DNA of 64,000 nt from Polyangium mundeleinium (GTDB lineage Bacteria; Myxococcota_A; Polyangia; Polyangiales; Polyangiaceae). The DNA lies in the NCBI RefSeq assembly GCF_028369105.1, contig NZ_JAQNDO010000001.1, positions 2,659,711-2,723,710 of the forward strand, in the 5' to 3' direction. The position numbers and the translations under genes are program-made. Below are positions 18,218 through 26,561 of the stretch, in pieces (the stretch's first letter is position 1; every line of letters starts with the position of its first letter). The notes below the pieces were generated by a model, which was not told the DNA's origin, searched no databases, and saw only the letters and a program-made list of their open reading frames with translations.

Positions 18218-18786
18218 GCGCCCCCTTTCGGCACCTTCACGTCGAGCTTGCCGAGGCGCGCGAGCAGTGGGCCTCGCTCGTCCATGGCCGTGCCGAGCAG
18301 CGCCCGCGCGGCTTCCTCGTCGAGCGCCGGGACGTCTTTCGCCGCGAACCTTGCTTCCTCCGCGGCGGGGATCTTGAAAATCAGGTGATAGACGCCGCTG
18401 TTCGAGACCGCGAGCACGTTCGGCTTCTCCTCCACGCCGAGCAGGCGGAGGAGCGCCGCGGCCAGATATCCTCCGGCCGCGCGGGCGAACGCGCCGCCGC
18501 GATAGGACATCGAGACGTGGTGCTCGTGGCCGTCCTCCTCGCCCGCGTTCGCGACCGTGTACGCGATCGCGATATCGGCGGACGTAATGAACGCATTGCC
18601 CTCGGCGAACGGATCCGCGGGCGGCCCTTTGCCCACGCCCGCGAGCGCCGCCTGCTTGGCGCGGCCGAGCCCGCGCGAGAGCTCCATCAGGTGGTCCGGG
18701 GAGAACAGCCGATCGTAGCGCGGCCGCTTCATCGCGAGCCGGTAGATCAGGAACACCACGAGCCCGATGAGCAGCCATTTCAGCAT
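18214..18786 (-). CDS. Membrane-anchored protein, function unknown
   Basis: A 190-residue protein beginning with a transmembrane segment ('MLKWLLIGLVVFLIYRLAM') and then a cytoplasmic-looking domain with 'NAFITSADIAIAYTVANAG' and a Lys-rich end. No family is recognised. The ATG at 18786 was chosen because the hydrophobic anchor starts there and it overlaps the preceding stop by a few bases. It forms an operon with the Cys-rich protein upstream and the HEXXH protein downstream. Confidence 0.55.
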   Translation of the reverse strand: MLKWLLIGLVVFLIYRLAMKRPRYDRLFSPDHLMELSRGLGRAKQAALAGVGKGPPADPFAEGNAFITSADIAIAYTVANAGEEDGHEHHVSMSYRGGAFARAAGGYLAAALLRLLGVEEKPNVLAVSNSGVYHLIFKIPAAEEARFAAKDVPALDEEAARALLGTAMDERGPLLARLGKLDVKVPKGGA

Positions 18787-19358
18787 CGGGGCTTGCGCCT
18801 CCGCGCCCATGCGCCGAGACAAACGATCCCGACCGCGGCGAGCGGCAGCGCGGGGGAATCGCCTGCCCCGTCGAGATCAATCGAGCAGATGCCGCCGCCG
18901 CGGCGGCGCCCCGGTGCGCTCATGCCGGAGGTCGTCTTCGTCATGCACGTGGCTACGATTTCCTGCGTCGAGCCAGCTGCGCACCCCTTGTCCTCGTTCA
19001 CGTAGCTCACGGCCTCGCGAAAGCTGCGCCCGCTGCCTCCCGCGGTGCGGATGATGCCCGGCGCGACGCACATGCGCACCTCGACGCACCCCTGTCCCGG
19101 CACGCAGGAGTTTCGGTCGGCGGTGCTGCAGACCTCCATCAAGCAGCAAGGCCGCCCGCCCGCGCAGACGCCGCCTTGCGAGCCGAGAGGGCAGGTGTCG
19201 GGCGCGCAGCCCGTCCCGGCGTGCCCCGTGATGCCATGTGTTTCGGGGGGACAGGACGTCGGCGCGGGCGGGACGGCGTCCGCGTGCGCGCGGGTAGGCA
19301 GAGCGAGCGCGGCCACGAGCGACAGGATCGCCGCCGATCGCGCCTTGGTTCGTTCCAT
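18780..19358 (-). CDS. Cys-rich exported protein with MYXO-CTERM-like tail
   Basis: A 192-residue protein with a Sec signal peptide ('SLVAALALPTRAHA') and a region with 14 or more Cys including 'GGRPCCLMEVC', probably disulfide-bonded. The C-terminus has a Cys, a hydrophobic helix and a basic end ('AWARRRKPRC'), the layout of the myxobacterial MYXO-CTERM sorting tail. It would be cell-surface targeted if that tail works. It is first in a three-gene operon with overlapping ends. Confidence 0.6.
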   Translation of the reverse strand: MERTKARSAAILSLVAALALPTRAHADAVPPAPTSCPPETHGITGHAGTGCAPDTCPLGSQGGVCAGGRPCCLMEVCSTADRNSCVPGQGCVEVRMCVAPGIIRTAGGSGRSFREAVSYVNEDKGCAAGSTQEIVATCMTKTTSGMSAPGRRRGGGICSIDLDGAGDSPALPLAAVGIVCLGAWARRRKPRC

Positions 19359-19427
19359 GGCGAGGCATCGTGCGGGTCCTCGAAGGATTCGTCAACGCGC
19401 GTGGGGGGCTGGTACGTCGAAGGTCCC

Positions 19428-19805
19428 ATGCCTGCTCCTCCGCGCTCCTCGCTCCTCCTCCGCGTGGCCACCTTGATGCTCTCGCTCGGCATCCTCGGCG
19501 TTCTCGTGACCCAGGCCTCGCTCTCGACCGGATGCTCCCGCAGCGAGCCCCCTGCGCCCTCGGCCGTTCTCGAGCGCAGCGCCGCCGTCCCGCCGCCCGC
19601 GCCTTCCGCGACGCCGGGGCCCATGCCCGGAGACCCCGCCGCCGCGCCGGATTCCACGGGCTCCCTCGACGTGGGCGACGAGATGTTCGGCACCACGAAA
19701 TCGGGGAAGTTGTTCCGGCCCAAATCCCAGGGCTCCGCGGCCCCGAAGGGCGAGTCGGGCATTCTTCAAGACGTGCCACCCTCGAACGCCCATGCCCCGC
19801 GCTGA
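19428..19805 (+). CDS. Short Pro-rich lipoprotein
   Basis: A 125-residue product: signal peptide with lipobox-like 'ASLSTGC', then a low-complexity Pro/Ala/Ser region, and a short conserved-looking segment 'GDEMFGTTKSGKLF'. Its function is unknown. Its last 14 bp overlap the start of the sterol-desaturase-like gene, so the two are probably co-transcribed. Confidence 0.55.
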   Translation: MPAPPRSSLLLRVATLMLSLGILGVLVTQASLSTGCSRSEPPAPSAVLERSAAVPPPAPSATPGPMPGDPAAAPDSTGSLDVGDEMFGTTKSGKLFRPKSQGSAAPKGESGILQDVPPSNAHAPR

Positions 19806-20625
19806 GCTCTCGCAGGCGCTCGACGCGTTGTGGGCCGCGCTCGCGAGCCTCGCCGTGCTCGTGGTCATGTTCGTCCCGCTGGAACGCGTTTTTCCGGCCA
19901 GACACCAGCGCATCCTCCGGCCTGCCCTTGGCCTCGACCTCTGCTTTTTTTTCGGGCAATACCTCGTCTGGAACGCCCTCGCGATCTTCGTCGCGCGCAC
20001 GGCTTCGGCGTGGATCGGTGGCTACTTGCCGGAAGGGCCCCGCGCGTTTTTCGCGGCGCAACCCTTCTTCATCCAGGCCATCCTCGTGGTCCTGCTCGGC
20101 GACCTTTGCGTGTATTGGTACCACCGGGCCTGCCACCGTTTCGATGTTCTCTGGCGTTTCCACGCCGTGCATCACACGAGCGAGCACCTCGACTGGGTCG
20201 CGGCGCATCGCGAGCATCCGGTCGACGGCGTCCTCACGCAGCTCGCGACGAACCTGCCGGCGCTCGCGCTTGGCTTCGCGCCGCGGGCGCTCGCCGGCCT
20301 CATCGTCCTTCGGGGCGCGTGGGCCATCTTCATCCACTCCAACGTGCGCCTGCCCCTCGGCCCGCTGAAATGGATCCTCGGCGCGCCCGAGCTTCACCAC
20401 TGGCACCACGCGCGCCTCGAACGCACGCAGCACAACTTCGCGAACGTCGCGCCGTTTCTCGACGTGATCTTCGGGACACACCATTGCCCCGCGAAGGACG
20501 AGACCTACGATCTCGGCGTCGCGTTCGCCGCGCCGAAGAGCTATCTCGGGCTCCTCCTCGCGCCGTTTTTGCCGGCTACCGCGTCGGCTTCCGCAGAATC
20601 ATCGTCTGCGTCGCGTACGCCGTGA
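19792..20625 (+). CDS. Sterol desaturase / fatty acid hydroxylase family protein
   Basis: A 277-residue integral membrane di-iron enzyme. The eight-His set is visible as 'WYHRACHRFDVLWRFHAVHH' near residue 107 and 'HHWHHARLERTQHNF' near 205, with hydrophobic segments between. Such enzymes hydroxylate or desaturate sterols, fatty acids or carotenoids; the substrate is not evident, though myxobacteria do make sterols and hydroxylated lipids. Its 3' end overlaps the converging thioesterase gene by 50 bp, an unusual degree of convergent overlap. A related but distinct protein lies at 39707-40378. Confidence 0.85.
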   Translation: MPRAELSQALDALWAALASLAVLVVMFVPLERVFPARHQRILRPALGLDLCFFFGQYLVWNALAIFVARTASAWIGGYLPEGPRAFFAAQPFFIQAILVVLLGDLCVYWYHRACHRFDVLWRFHAVHHTSEHLDWVAAHREHPVDGVLTQLATNLPALALGFAPRALAGLIVLRGAWAIFIHSNVRLPLGPLKWILGAPELHHWHHARLERTQHNFANVAPFLDVIFGTHHCPAKDETYDLGVAFAAPKSYLGLLLAPFLPATASASAESSSASRTP

Positions 20626-21427
20626 GCTTGCCGTCCGCGCCCCACACCTCCGCCTCCGCCGTCGCATACCCCGCCCGCGCCCTCCGCGCCCACACGCTCA
20701 CGAGGTGCCAATCGCTGGTCGTGGGGTCGAGGAAATGCACCGTGAGGTCCAGGCTCGGCGCGTGGAAATGCGGGCCCTCCGGGCCGAGCTTCTGGCGCAG
20801 GGCCGGCGGCATCAGGTCCGCGATCGGCGGGATCGCGAAGGGATCGAGCGTGCCGTCCGCGAGGCGCTGCGGGACCTTGTACCGCATCCACCGCGCATAA
20901 CGAGCGGAGCCCGCCGGCCAGCCCGGCTTCCACCAGACGTGCCCGAGCGCGAGGCGCGAATCGAAATTGTCGAGGAATGGGTATTCGCTGCGGCCCGCGA
21001 CCGAGCGGCGTGGCTCCACGATCGAGGGCGCCTCTTCGGGGTCCGGCACGCGCGGCGGCGCCGTGTCGAGCAGGTCGAAGCCTGGCCGCTCGCGGGCGAA
21101 CGTCGCGCTCACTTCGAGGTCCGTCTCCGCGGAGGCCTGCGCGCGGAGCGCGGCGCGCGCCTGCACGGCCGCATTGCCGCGCCGGAGCACCTCGACGCGG
21201 ATGTCGAGCGGACCGGCCGGGACGGGGCTGCAAAAGATCGTCGTCGCCGAGACAGGGCGAAACGTCGCATCGGCGATCGTGGCCTCGATCGCGCGCAGCG
21301 CCACGGTCATGAGCACGCCGCCCGAGGGCAGGTTCCAGCTCCAGGCGTCGGGGAGGTTCGTCGTGTAATGGCCGGGCGAACCGGGGACGGGCGTGACGGC
21401 GGTGTCGAGGGCGAGATCGGCGGGCAT
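20576..21427 (-). CDS. Acyl-CoA thioesterase family protein (double hotdog, TesB-like)
   Basis: A 283-residue protein with two hotdog repeats: residues about 20-120 ('LPSGGVLMTVALRAIEATI', then strands to 'LEVSATFARERPG') and about 190-283 ('APSLDLTVHFLDPT', ending 'YATQTMIL'). The family hydrolyses acyl-CoA thioesters. The ATG at 21427 lies 8 bp after the stop of the ABC-2 permease gene, which suggests one transcript. Its 3' end overlaps the opposite-strand desaturase gene. Confidence 0.8.
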   Translation of the reverse strand: MPADLALDTAVTPVPGSPGHYTTNLPDAWSWNLPSGGVLMTVALRAIEATIADATFRPVSATTIFCSPVPAGPLDIRVEVLRRGNAAVQARAALRAQASAETDLEVSATFARERPGFDLLDTAPPRVPDPEEAPSIVEPRRSVAGRSEYPFLDNFDSRLALGHVWWKPGWPAGSARYARWMRYKVPQRLADGTLDPFAIPPIADLMPPALRQKLGPEGPHFHAPSLDLTVHFLDPTTSDWHLVSVWARRARAGYATAEAEVWGADGKLTAYATQTMILRKPTR

Positions 21428-21435
21428 CGCGGGGC

Positions 21436-22221
21436 TCAACTCGAAGCGGAGGTATAATGGCCGATCGCGCGGATCCAGACGGTCCGCGCCATCACGGCGA
21501 GCAGGGCTGCGCCGAGGATCGAGGCCACGGCGGTCTGCGCGGCGAGCGCGCCGAGCAGCGCTTCGGCCGGGTACGTCGTCATCACGCCGAGCGGGATGAC
21601 GAAGGTGAACACGATCTTCCAGACCCCCTTGAACACGGACACGGGCCAGCGCGCGAAATCGAAGAGCGAATCGAACAGGTACGCGAGGTTGTCCACGCGA
21701 ACCACCCAGAAGGCCGCGGCGATCACGAGGATCCAGATCGAATAAAGGACCACCGTGGCCGCCGCGAGCATGGCGAGCGCCGTCAGGACGCCGACCGGGC
21801 TCGGCACGCGCCCGAGGCGCACGAAAGCGACCGTGACGAGCGCGAGCCCGGCGATCGCGTCGAACACGCGGAAGACCTCGAACTTCGTGGTCGAGACGAG
21901 GAACTGCGCGTCGGCGGGCTTGAGCAGCACGAAATCGAGCGTGCCCTCGCGGATCTGCTGCACGACCGCGAGGAGCGAGGGGTTCACCGCGCCGTCGAGC
22001 ACGCCCCGCAGCAGCGTGAAAAAGCCCACGACCACGAGCGCGGTCTCGTACGTCCAGCCCCCGACGGGCGGCCGGTCGTGGAAGGCCACGTGGAACGGCA
22101 CCAGGCCCGCGACCGTCCAGAGCAGGGCGAGGACCCCGCTGACCACGAAATCCCAGCGATATTGCATCGCGAGGGTCACGGACTTGCGGAGCTGGAGGCC
22201 GAGCAGGGAGAGATACCGCAT
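21436..22221 (-). CDS. ABC-2 family permease (first-type subunit of a split exporter)
   Basis: A 261-residue inner-membrane protein with six hydrophobic segments. The cytoplasmic loop 'QQIREGTLDFVLLKPADAQFL' is characteristic of one of the two PF06182-like permeases that assemble with a single ATPase. The complementary permease (31938-32723) and ATPase (32720-33724) are on the same strand about 9.7 kb away, although such trios are normally contiguous. The exported substrate is unknown. Confidence 0.85.
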   Translation of the reverse strand: MRYLSLLGLQLRKSVTLAMQYRWDFVVSGVLALLWTVAGLVPFHVAFHDRPPVGGWTYETALVVVGFFTLLRGVLDGAVNPSLLAVVQQIREGTLDFVLLKPADAQFLVSTTKFEVFRVFDAIAGLALVTVAFVRLGRVPSPVGVLTALAMLAAATVVLYSIWILVIAAAFWVVRVDNLAYLFDSLFDFARWPVSVFKGVWKIVFTFVIPLGVMTTYPAEALLGALAAQTAVASILGAALLAVMARTVWIRAIGHYTSASS

Positions 22222-22281
22222 CTCGCGTCCGCGCGGAGGCTAGCACGCCCCGGGCCCGACGCGGTTATACTCGCGCTCCCC

Positions 22282-23073
22282 GTGCCCCCGCGCCTCGAAG
22301 CCCCGAACGATACGAACGCCCGCGCGCTCAGCCCCTACCGCGCGGCTCCGCTCGCGTTCGGGCCGCCCGTCGCCACGTATCGCCCGAGCAAGCTGCGCCG
22401 CGCGTCCTCGCTCTTCGTCGGCGTGTCCACGGGCCTCGCCGCGATCGTGTCGCTCCTCGCGTCGCTCGGGGGCGGCTCGGATCCGGGCTCCTGGGTCATG
22501 ACGTTCCTCGTGGTGGGCATGTTCGGGACCGTCGCGGCCTTCGCGCTCCGTCTCTTCCTGCGGGACATGCGGGCGCTCGTCACCGTGCACGACGAGGGGA
22601 TCGGCATCACGACGTACACCGGGAAGCACATGGTTTTGTGGGAGGACGTGACCGGCATCTGGGCGCGATTCTATGAGCCCGTACGTTCGCCCGAGTTCAT
22701 CGTGCGCCTCGGGTCGCGGGACGGCCGCGTGACCGAGTTCCCGGCGGAGCTCGAAAACGCGCGGGACCTGGCCACGCGGGTGCAACAGGAGACGGCGGCC
22801 GGGCTGCTCGCGGAGACGGTGGCTTCGCTCGACGCGGGAGAGAGGCTCCCGTTCTGGCCGATGGTGGTCGATGCGTCGGGCATTCATTACGGCAGAGGCG
22901 CTTCGCGGTGGAATGATGTCGACGCCATGCAGCTCTCGTTCCGGTGGCTCGAAGTGCGGCTCGCCTCGGGCAATCGGATCTTGCTCCCGACCGAGGACGT
23001 GCGAAACGTGGGCGTCCTGCTCGCCGTGGCGGCGCGGTTCGGAATCGGTCGATTGGCGGGGGGTCCGGCCTAA
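22282..23073 (+). CDS. Two-helix membrane protein with PH-like domains, function unknown
   Basis: A 263-residue protein. After a Pro-rich start, 'PPVATYRPSKLRRASSL' leads into two transmembrane helices (about 40-95). Then come strands such as 'VTVHDEGIGITTYTGKHMVLWEDVTGIWARF' and a similar second set, suggestive of PH-like membrane proteins of the DUF6585 kind (uncertain). The GTG at 22282 follows a TTATAC -10-like element by 11 bp. Its stop overlaps the converging msrQ stop by 4 bp. Confidence 0.6.
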   Translation: MPPRLEAPNDTNARALSPYRAAPLAFGPPVATYRPSKLRRASSLFVGVSTGLAAIVSLLASLGGGSDPGSWVMTFLVVGMFGTVAAFALRLFLRDMRALVTVHDEGIGITTYTGKHMVLWEDVTGIWARFYEPVRSPEFIVRLGSRDGRVTEFPAELENARDLATRVQQETAAGLLAETVASLDAGERLPFWPMVVDASGIHYGRGASRWNDVDAMQLSFRWLEVRLASGNRILLPTEDVRNVGVLLAVAARFGIGRLAGGPA

Positions 23074-23723
23074 CCGCGCTTGTCCCCGCGCTCCCGCGCC
23101 CAGTTCATGATCCGGATCAGGAAGAGCCCCGCGAGCACGGCCCCGTAGAGCGCTGGCTCCGTCACGTCCTTCTTCACCCGCATCACGAAATGCACGACGC
23201 CGAGGATCGCGACCACGTACGCGAGCCTGTGCAATCGTTTCCACCGGGCGAACCCCATCCACTTGAGGGCTCTTGCGGTCGACGTCGCGGCCAGCGGGAG
23301 GAGCAGGACGAACCCGGCGAACCCCACGAGGATGAACGGGCGCTTCGTGATGTCCTCGACGATCGCGCGCAGGGCGAGCGATTGATCGACGACCGCGTAG
23401 ACCAGGAAATGCGCGCAGACGTAAAAGAAGCCGAGCAGACCGAGCGATTTGCGAATGCGGATCGGCCATTTCCAGGCGGTGACGATCTGGAGCGGCGTCG
23501 CGGCGAGCGAGAGGACGAGCAGGACGAGCGCGAGCAGCCCGAGCTGGTTCATCGCCTCGGCGATCGGGTTTGCCCCGAGGTCGCCGCGCGCCGCGCGTGC
23601 CGCGAGCACGACGGCCGGAACGAGGCCGCCCGTGACGATCGCGGGGACGAGCCAGCCGAGCTTGCCCGCGCCCGCGCGAGGCGCGGCAGGTTTGTCCGGC
23701 GTGGGGAGAACACTCGCCGCCAT
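23070..23723 (-). CDS. msrQ: Protein-methionine-sulfoxide reductase heme-binding subunit
   Basis: A 217-residue ferric-reductase-like membrane protein with six hydrophobic helices. Conserved His occur in 'YVCAHFLVYAV', 'RWKRLHRLAYVV' and 'GVVHFVMRVKKD'. It passes electrons from the quinone pool or flavins to periplasmic MsrP. Its ATG shares a base with the msrP stop (TGATG), so the two are translationally coupled. Confidence 0.92.
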   Translation of the reverse strand: MAASVLPTPDKPAAPRAGAGKLGWLVPAIVTGGLVPAVVLAARAARGDLGANPIAEAMNQLGLLALVLLVLSLAATPLQIVTAWKWPIRIRKSLGLLGFFYVCAHFLVYAVVDQSLALRAIVEDITKRPFILVGFAGFVLLLPLAATSTARALKWMGFARWKRLHRLAYVVAILGVVHFVMRVKKDVTEPALYGAVLAGLFLIRIMNWARERGDKRG

Positions 23724-24742
23724 CAGTAAGACATCCGGAGGTCCATGCCCGCGTAGAGCGACGCGACCTCCTCCGCATAACCGTTGAACGGGAGCGTCGG
23801 CCGTTTTTCGACGTCCCCGATGCGCCGCTCCATCGCCTGGCTCCAGCGCGGGTGGGCGACATCCGGGTTCACGTTCGCGTAAAAGCCGTATTCACGCGGG
23901 GCCGCCATGTTCCAGGACGTCTGCGGCTCCTTCTCGACGAGCGCGATCCGCACGATCGACTTGATCCCTTTGAACCCATACTTCCACGGCACGACGAGCC
24001 GCAGCGGGGCGCCGTTTTGCCCGGGGAGCGATTTGCCGTAAAGGCCGGCCGCGAGCATCGTGAGCGGGTGCATGGCCTCGTCGAGGCGCAGACCCTCGCG
24101 GTAAGGCCATTCGAGCACGTCCGTGAGCTGGAACGGGAGCTGCTCCGGATCCATCAACGTACTGAACGCGACGTACTTCGCCCGCGACGTCGGTTCGAGC
24201 CGTTCGAGCAGCTTCCCCAGCGGAAAGCCGAGCCACGGGATCACCATCGACCACGTCTCCACGCAACGCATGCGGTAGACGCGCTCCTCCAGGGGAAACC
24301 ATTTCAAGAGCGTCTCGATGTCGACGCGCTGGGGTTTTTTGATCTCGCCCTCGAAGACCACGGTCCACGGCCGCGGCTTCAGGGTCTTCGCGTTTCGCGC
24401 CGGATCTTCCTTGTCGAGGCCGAGCTCGTAATAGTTGTTGTACGTCGTCACGTCCTCGTAAGGCGTGCGCGGCTCGTCCGTGGTGAAGGGATTGCGCGCA
24501 GCAGCCGAGCCCGAGGGCGCGGCGGGCACCGCGGATGCGGGCGGCACCACGAGGTCTGCGGGCAGCGGCTCGGCGGTGATCGTCGCGCGGCGGCCTCGGC
24601 CCGTGAGCGCGACGAGGCCCGTGCCCATCGCTGCGGCCGTCCCCACGAAAAGCCCCGCGCTTTTGAGGATCTCGCGGCGGCGCAGGTACCGTGCTTCGGG
24701 CGTGATCTCGGAGCTCGGGGGCGGCGTGGGCAGCCTGCGCAT
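23723..24742 (-). CDS. msrP: Protein-methionine-sulfoxide reductase catalytic subunit (periplasmic molybdoenzyme)
   Basis: A 339-residue molybdopterin oxidoreductase that reduces methionine sulfoxide in envelope proteins. The N-terminus has a Tat signal ('[10 protein letters not shown]', residues 21-30), followed by the family-typical '[17 protein letters not shown]'. The Moco-ligand Cys160 lies in '[15 protein letters not shown]', and '[10 protein letters not shown]' follows later. The ATG at 24742 is preferred over longer options because it leaves a normal Tat leader. It is divergent from the SDR-like gene at 24801. Together with msrQ it forms an oxidative-stress repair operon. Confidence 0.93.
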   Translation of the reverse strand: MRRLPTPPPSSEITPEARYLRRREILKSAGLFVGTAAAMGTGLVALTGRGRRATITAEPLPADLVVPPASAVPAAPSGSAAARNPFTTDEPRTPYEDVTTYNNYYELGLDKEDPARNAKTLKPRPWTVVFEGEIKKPQRVDIETLLKWFPLEERVYRMRCVETWSMVIPWLGFPLGKLLERLEPTSRAKYVAFSTLMDPEQLPFQLTDVLEWPYREGLRLDEAMHPLTMLAAGLYGKSLPGQNGAPLRLVVPWKYGFKGIKSIVRIALVEKEPQTSWNMAAPREYGFYANVNPDVAHPRWSQAMERRIGDVEKRPTLPFNGYAEEVASLYAGMDLRMSY

Positions 24743-24785
24743 GAGGGCATTGTAGGCGATACGCGTTGCGACGTCGCGCCCGACG

Positions 24786-24791
24786 TACGAT
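24786..24791 (+). promoter_or_regulatory. -10-like hexamer TACGAT for the SDR-like gene
   Basis: It ends 9 nt before ATG 24801, and no ribosome site is visible. Confidence 0.35.
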
Positions 24792-24800
24792 GATCGCCGC

Positions 24801-25424
24801 ATGAAGATCTTGGTCTTCGGGGCTTCGGGGCCCACTGGTCGGGAGGTCGTCACGCAGGCGATCGACGCGGGGTACGAGGTACGCGCGTTCGCGCGCAGGC
24901 CCGCGGCCGTCGGCGCCTGGTCGCCGCGCCTCGAGCTCGTGCAAGGAGACGTGCTCGAGTGGGGGCACGTGGGGCCCGCGATGCGCGGCGTCGACGCGGT
25001 CATCTCGGCGCTCGGGACGGGGAGGGACTTCGGCGAGACGAATCTGTTTTCCGACGGGTTCGCGGCCATCCTGTGGGCGATGGCCGAGGCCCGCGTGCGC
25101 AGGTTCGTGTGCGTGACGTCGGCCGGGACGATCGAGGATCCGAACGAGCCGTTCTGGTACCGGACCGCGGGCCGATGGATGGCGCGGCACGTGTACGCCG
25201 ATCAACGAAGGGCCGAGGAGCGCCTCCGCGCGAGCGACTCCGACTGGACCATCGTGCGCCCGCCGCGCCTCCTCGACGGACCGAAGAGGAGTGATTACAA
25301 GATCGTGAAGGACGGGCCCGCCGGCAAGTCGTACGAAGTCAGCCGCGCGGACCTCGCCGAGTTCATGGTGGCCGAGATGATGGCGATGAAATACGTCCGC
25401 GCCGCCGTGGGAATCGGGTATTAG
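24801..25424 (+). CDS. NAD(P)-binding atypical SDR (NmrA/BVR-B-like)
   Basis: A 207-residue Rossmann protein with '[13 protein letters not shown]' at the N-terminus and '[11 protein letters not shown]' and '[10 protein letters not shown]' in the middle. It lacks the classical YxxxK catalytic pair, as is usual for the NmrA/biliverdin-reductase-B-like branch. These bind NAD(P)H and act as redox sensors, flavin reductases or quinone reductases. It ends one base before the start of the (frameshifted) pirin gene, so the two were an operon. Confidence 0.82.
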   Translation: MKILVFGASGPTGREVVTQAIDAGYEVRAFARRPAAVGAWSPRLELVQGDVLEWGHVGPAMRGVDAVISALGTGRDFGETNLFSDGFAAILWAMAEARVRRFVCVTSAGTIEDPNEPFWYRTAGRWMARHVYADQRRAEERLRASDSDWTIVRPPRLLDGPKRSDYKIVKDGPAGKSYEVSRADLAEFMVAEMMAMKYVRAAVGIGY

Positions 25425-25425
25425 G

Positions 25426-26456
25426 ATGAGCTCCGCGAACGACATCGTGCTCGAGACGCGCCCCCTTGGTTTTCCCTGGGAGACGGCCGATCCCTTCCTC
25501 TTTTGCGTGCACCACGACGACGCGTACCCCGCGGGCAACGAGCGCATGGGGCCGGCCGCGTCGCTCGCGGGGCGCAACATCGGCCAGGATTTCGCCGGCA
25601 AGGACGGCTGGCGGATGTACCACGGCGAGGTCGTGCCCGCTTCCCGCAGCACCCGCACCGCGGCTTCGAGACGGTGACGATCGTGCGGCGCGGGCTCATC
25701 GATCACGCGGACTCGCTCGGCGCGGCGGCGCGCTTCGGCGCGGGCGACGTGCAATGGCTGACGGCGGGCGGGGGCATCGTCCATTCCGAGATGTTCCCGC
25801 TGCTCGATCGGGCGAACCCGAACCCGGCCGAGCTGTTTCAGATCTGGCTGAACCTGCCGGCGGAGGACAAACTCGTGCCGCCGCACTTCGCGATGCTGTG
25901 GAGCGATACGATCCCGCGGTGCGTTTTTCTCGACGAGGCGGGGCGAGCCACGGAGGTGACGGTGATCGCGGGTTCGCTCGACGGGAAACGTGCGCCGGCG
26001 CCGCCGCCGAAGTCGTGGGCGTCGCGTCCGGACACGGATGTGGCGATCTGGAGCATTCGAATGGCCCCGGGCGCCACGTGGACGCTGCCGAAGGCGGCGC
26101 ACCCGCAATCGGTGCGGACGTTGTATTTCTTCCAGGGCGCGTCCTTGCAAATCGGGGAGCAGGCGCTCACGGGGCACGTGGCGGCGCGGGTCCGGAGCAA
26201 CGTGGATGTGCGGCTCCAGGCCGGCGACACGGAGACCGAGATCCTGCTCTTGCAGGGGCGCCCGATCGGGCAGCCGGTGGTGCAATACGGTCCGTTCGTG
26301 ATGAACACCCGCGAGCAGATCCAGCGCGCGATGATGGATTACCAGCGGACCCGCTTCGGCGGGTGGCCGTGGCCGAGCGACGACCCGGTGCATGGGCGCG
26401 AGGAAGGTCGGTTCGCGCGGCATGCGGATGGACGGATGGAGCGGGTCGGGGGCTGA
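25426..26456 (+). pseudogene. Pirin family protein, single-base frameshift near 25640
   Basis: Frame 1 reads from ATG 25426 through pirin's N-terminal strands to 'MYHGEVVPA' and then runs into a stop at 25675-25677. The rest of the protein continues without a break in another frame from '[18 protein letters not shown]' (the metal-binding His motif) through 'GGGIVHSEMF' to the C-terminal cupin and 'MNTREQIQRAMMDYQRT'. Restoring one G in the run at 25636-25641 would give an intact 343-residue pirin. Pirins are Fe-binding cupins with quercetinase or regulatory roles. It could be a true pseudogene or a sequencing error; the downstream part keeps perfect coding character, which hints at a recent or artefactual event. 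Confidence 0.85.
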
Positions 26457-26505
26457 ACGCTCCTCCACGTTCCCGCCGATCTTCTAGGCGTGATCACGCG
26501 CGTCC

Positions 26506-26534
26506 TTGACATGGTGTCGACTCGACACTAAGGT
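26506..26534 (+). promoter_or_regulatory. Sigma-70 promoter of the nrtR operon
   Basis: The -35 is TTGACA (26506-26511), with a 17-bp spacer and -10 TAAGGT (26529-26534), the best consensus promoter in the window. Predicted start of transcription is near 26541. The spacer is almost entirely a 15-bp palindrome. Confidence 0.7.
26514..26528. promoter_or_regulatory. Operator 1: palindrome GTGTCGACTCGACAC in the promoter spacer
   Basis: Perfect 7-bp arms around one central base, lying between -35 and -10. A bound dimer would exclude RNA polymerase. Its position directly upstream of an NrtR-type repressor gene suggests autoregulation. Confidence 0.6.
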
Positions 26535-26535
26535 T

Positions 26536-26552
26536 CGTGTACATCCTACACG
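26536..26552. promoter_or_regulatory. Operator 2: palindrome CGTGTA-N5-TACACG over the predicted start site
   Basis: Perfect 6-bp arms. It shares the GTGT-N7-ACAC skeleton with operator 1, and the centres are 23 bp apart, about two helical turns. It overlaps the predicted transcription start. Confidence 0.55.
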
Positions 26553-26561
26553 GACCCATTC

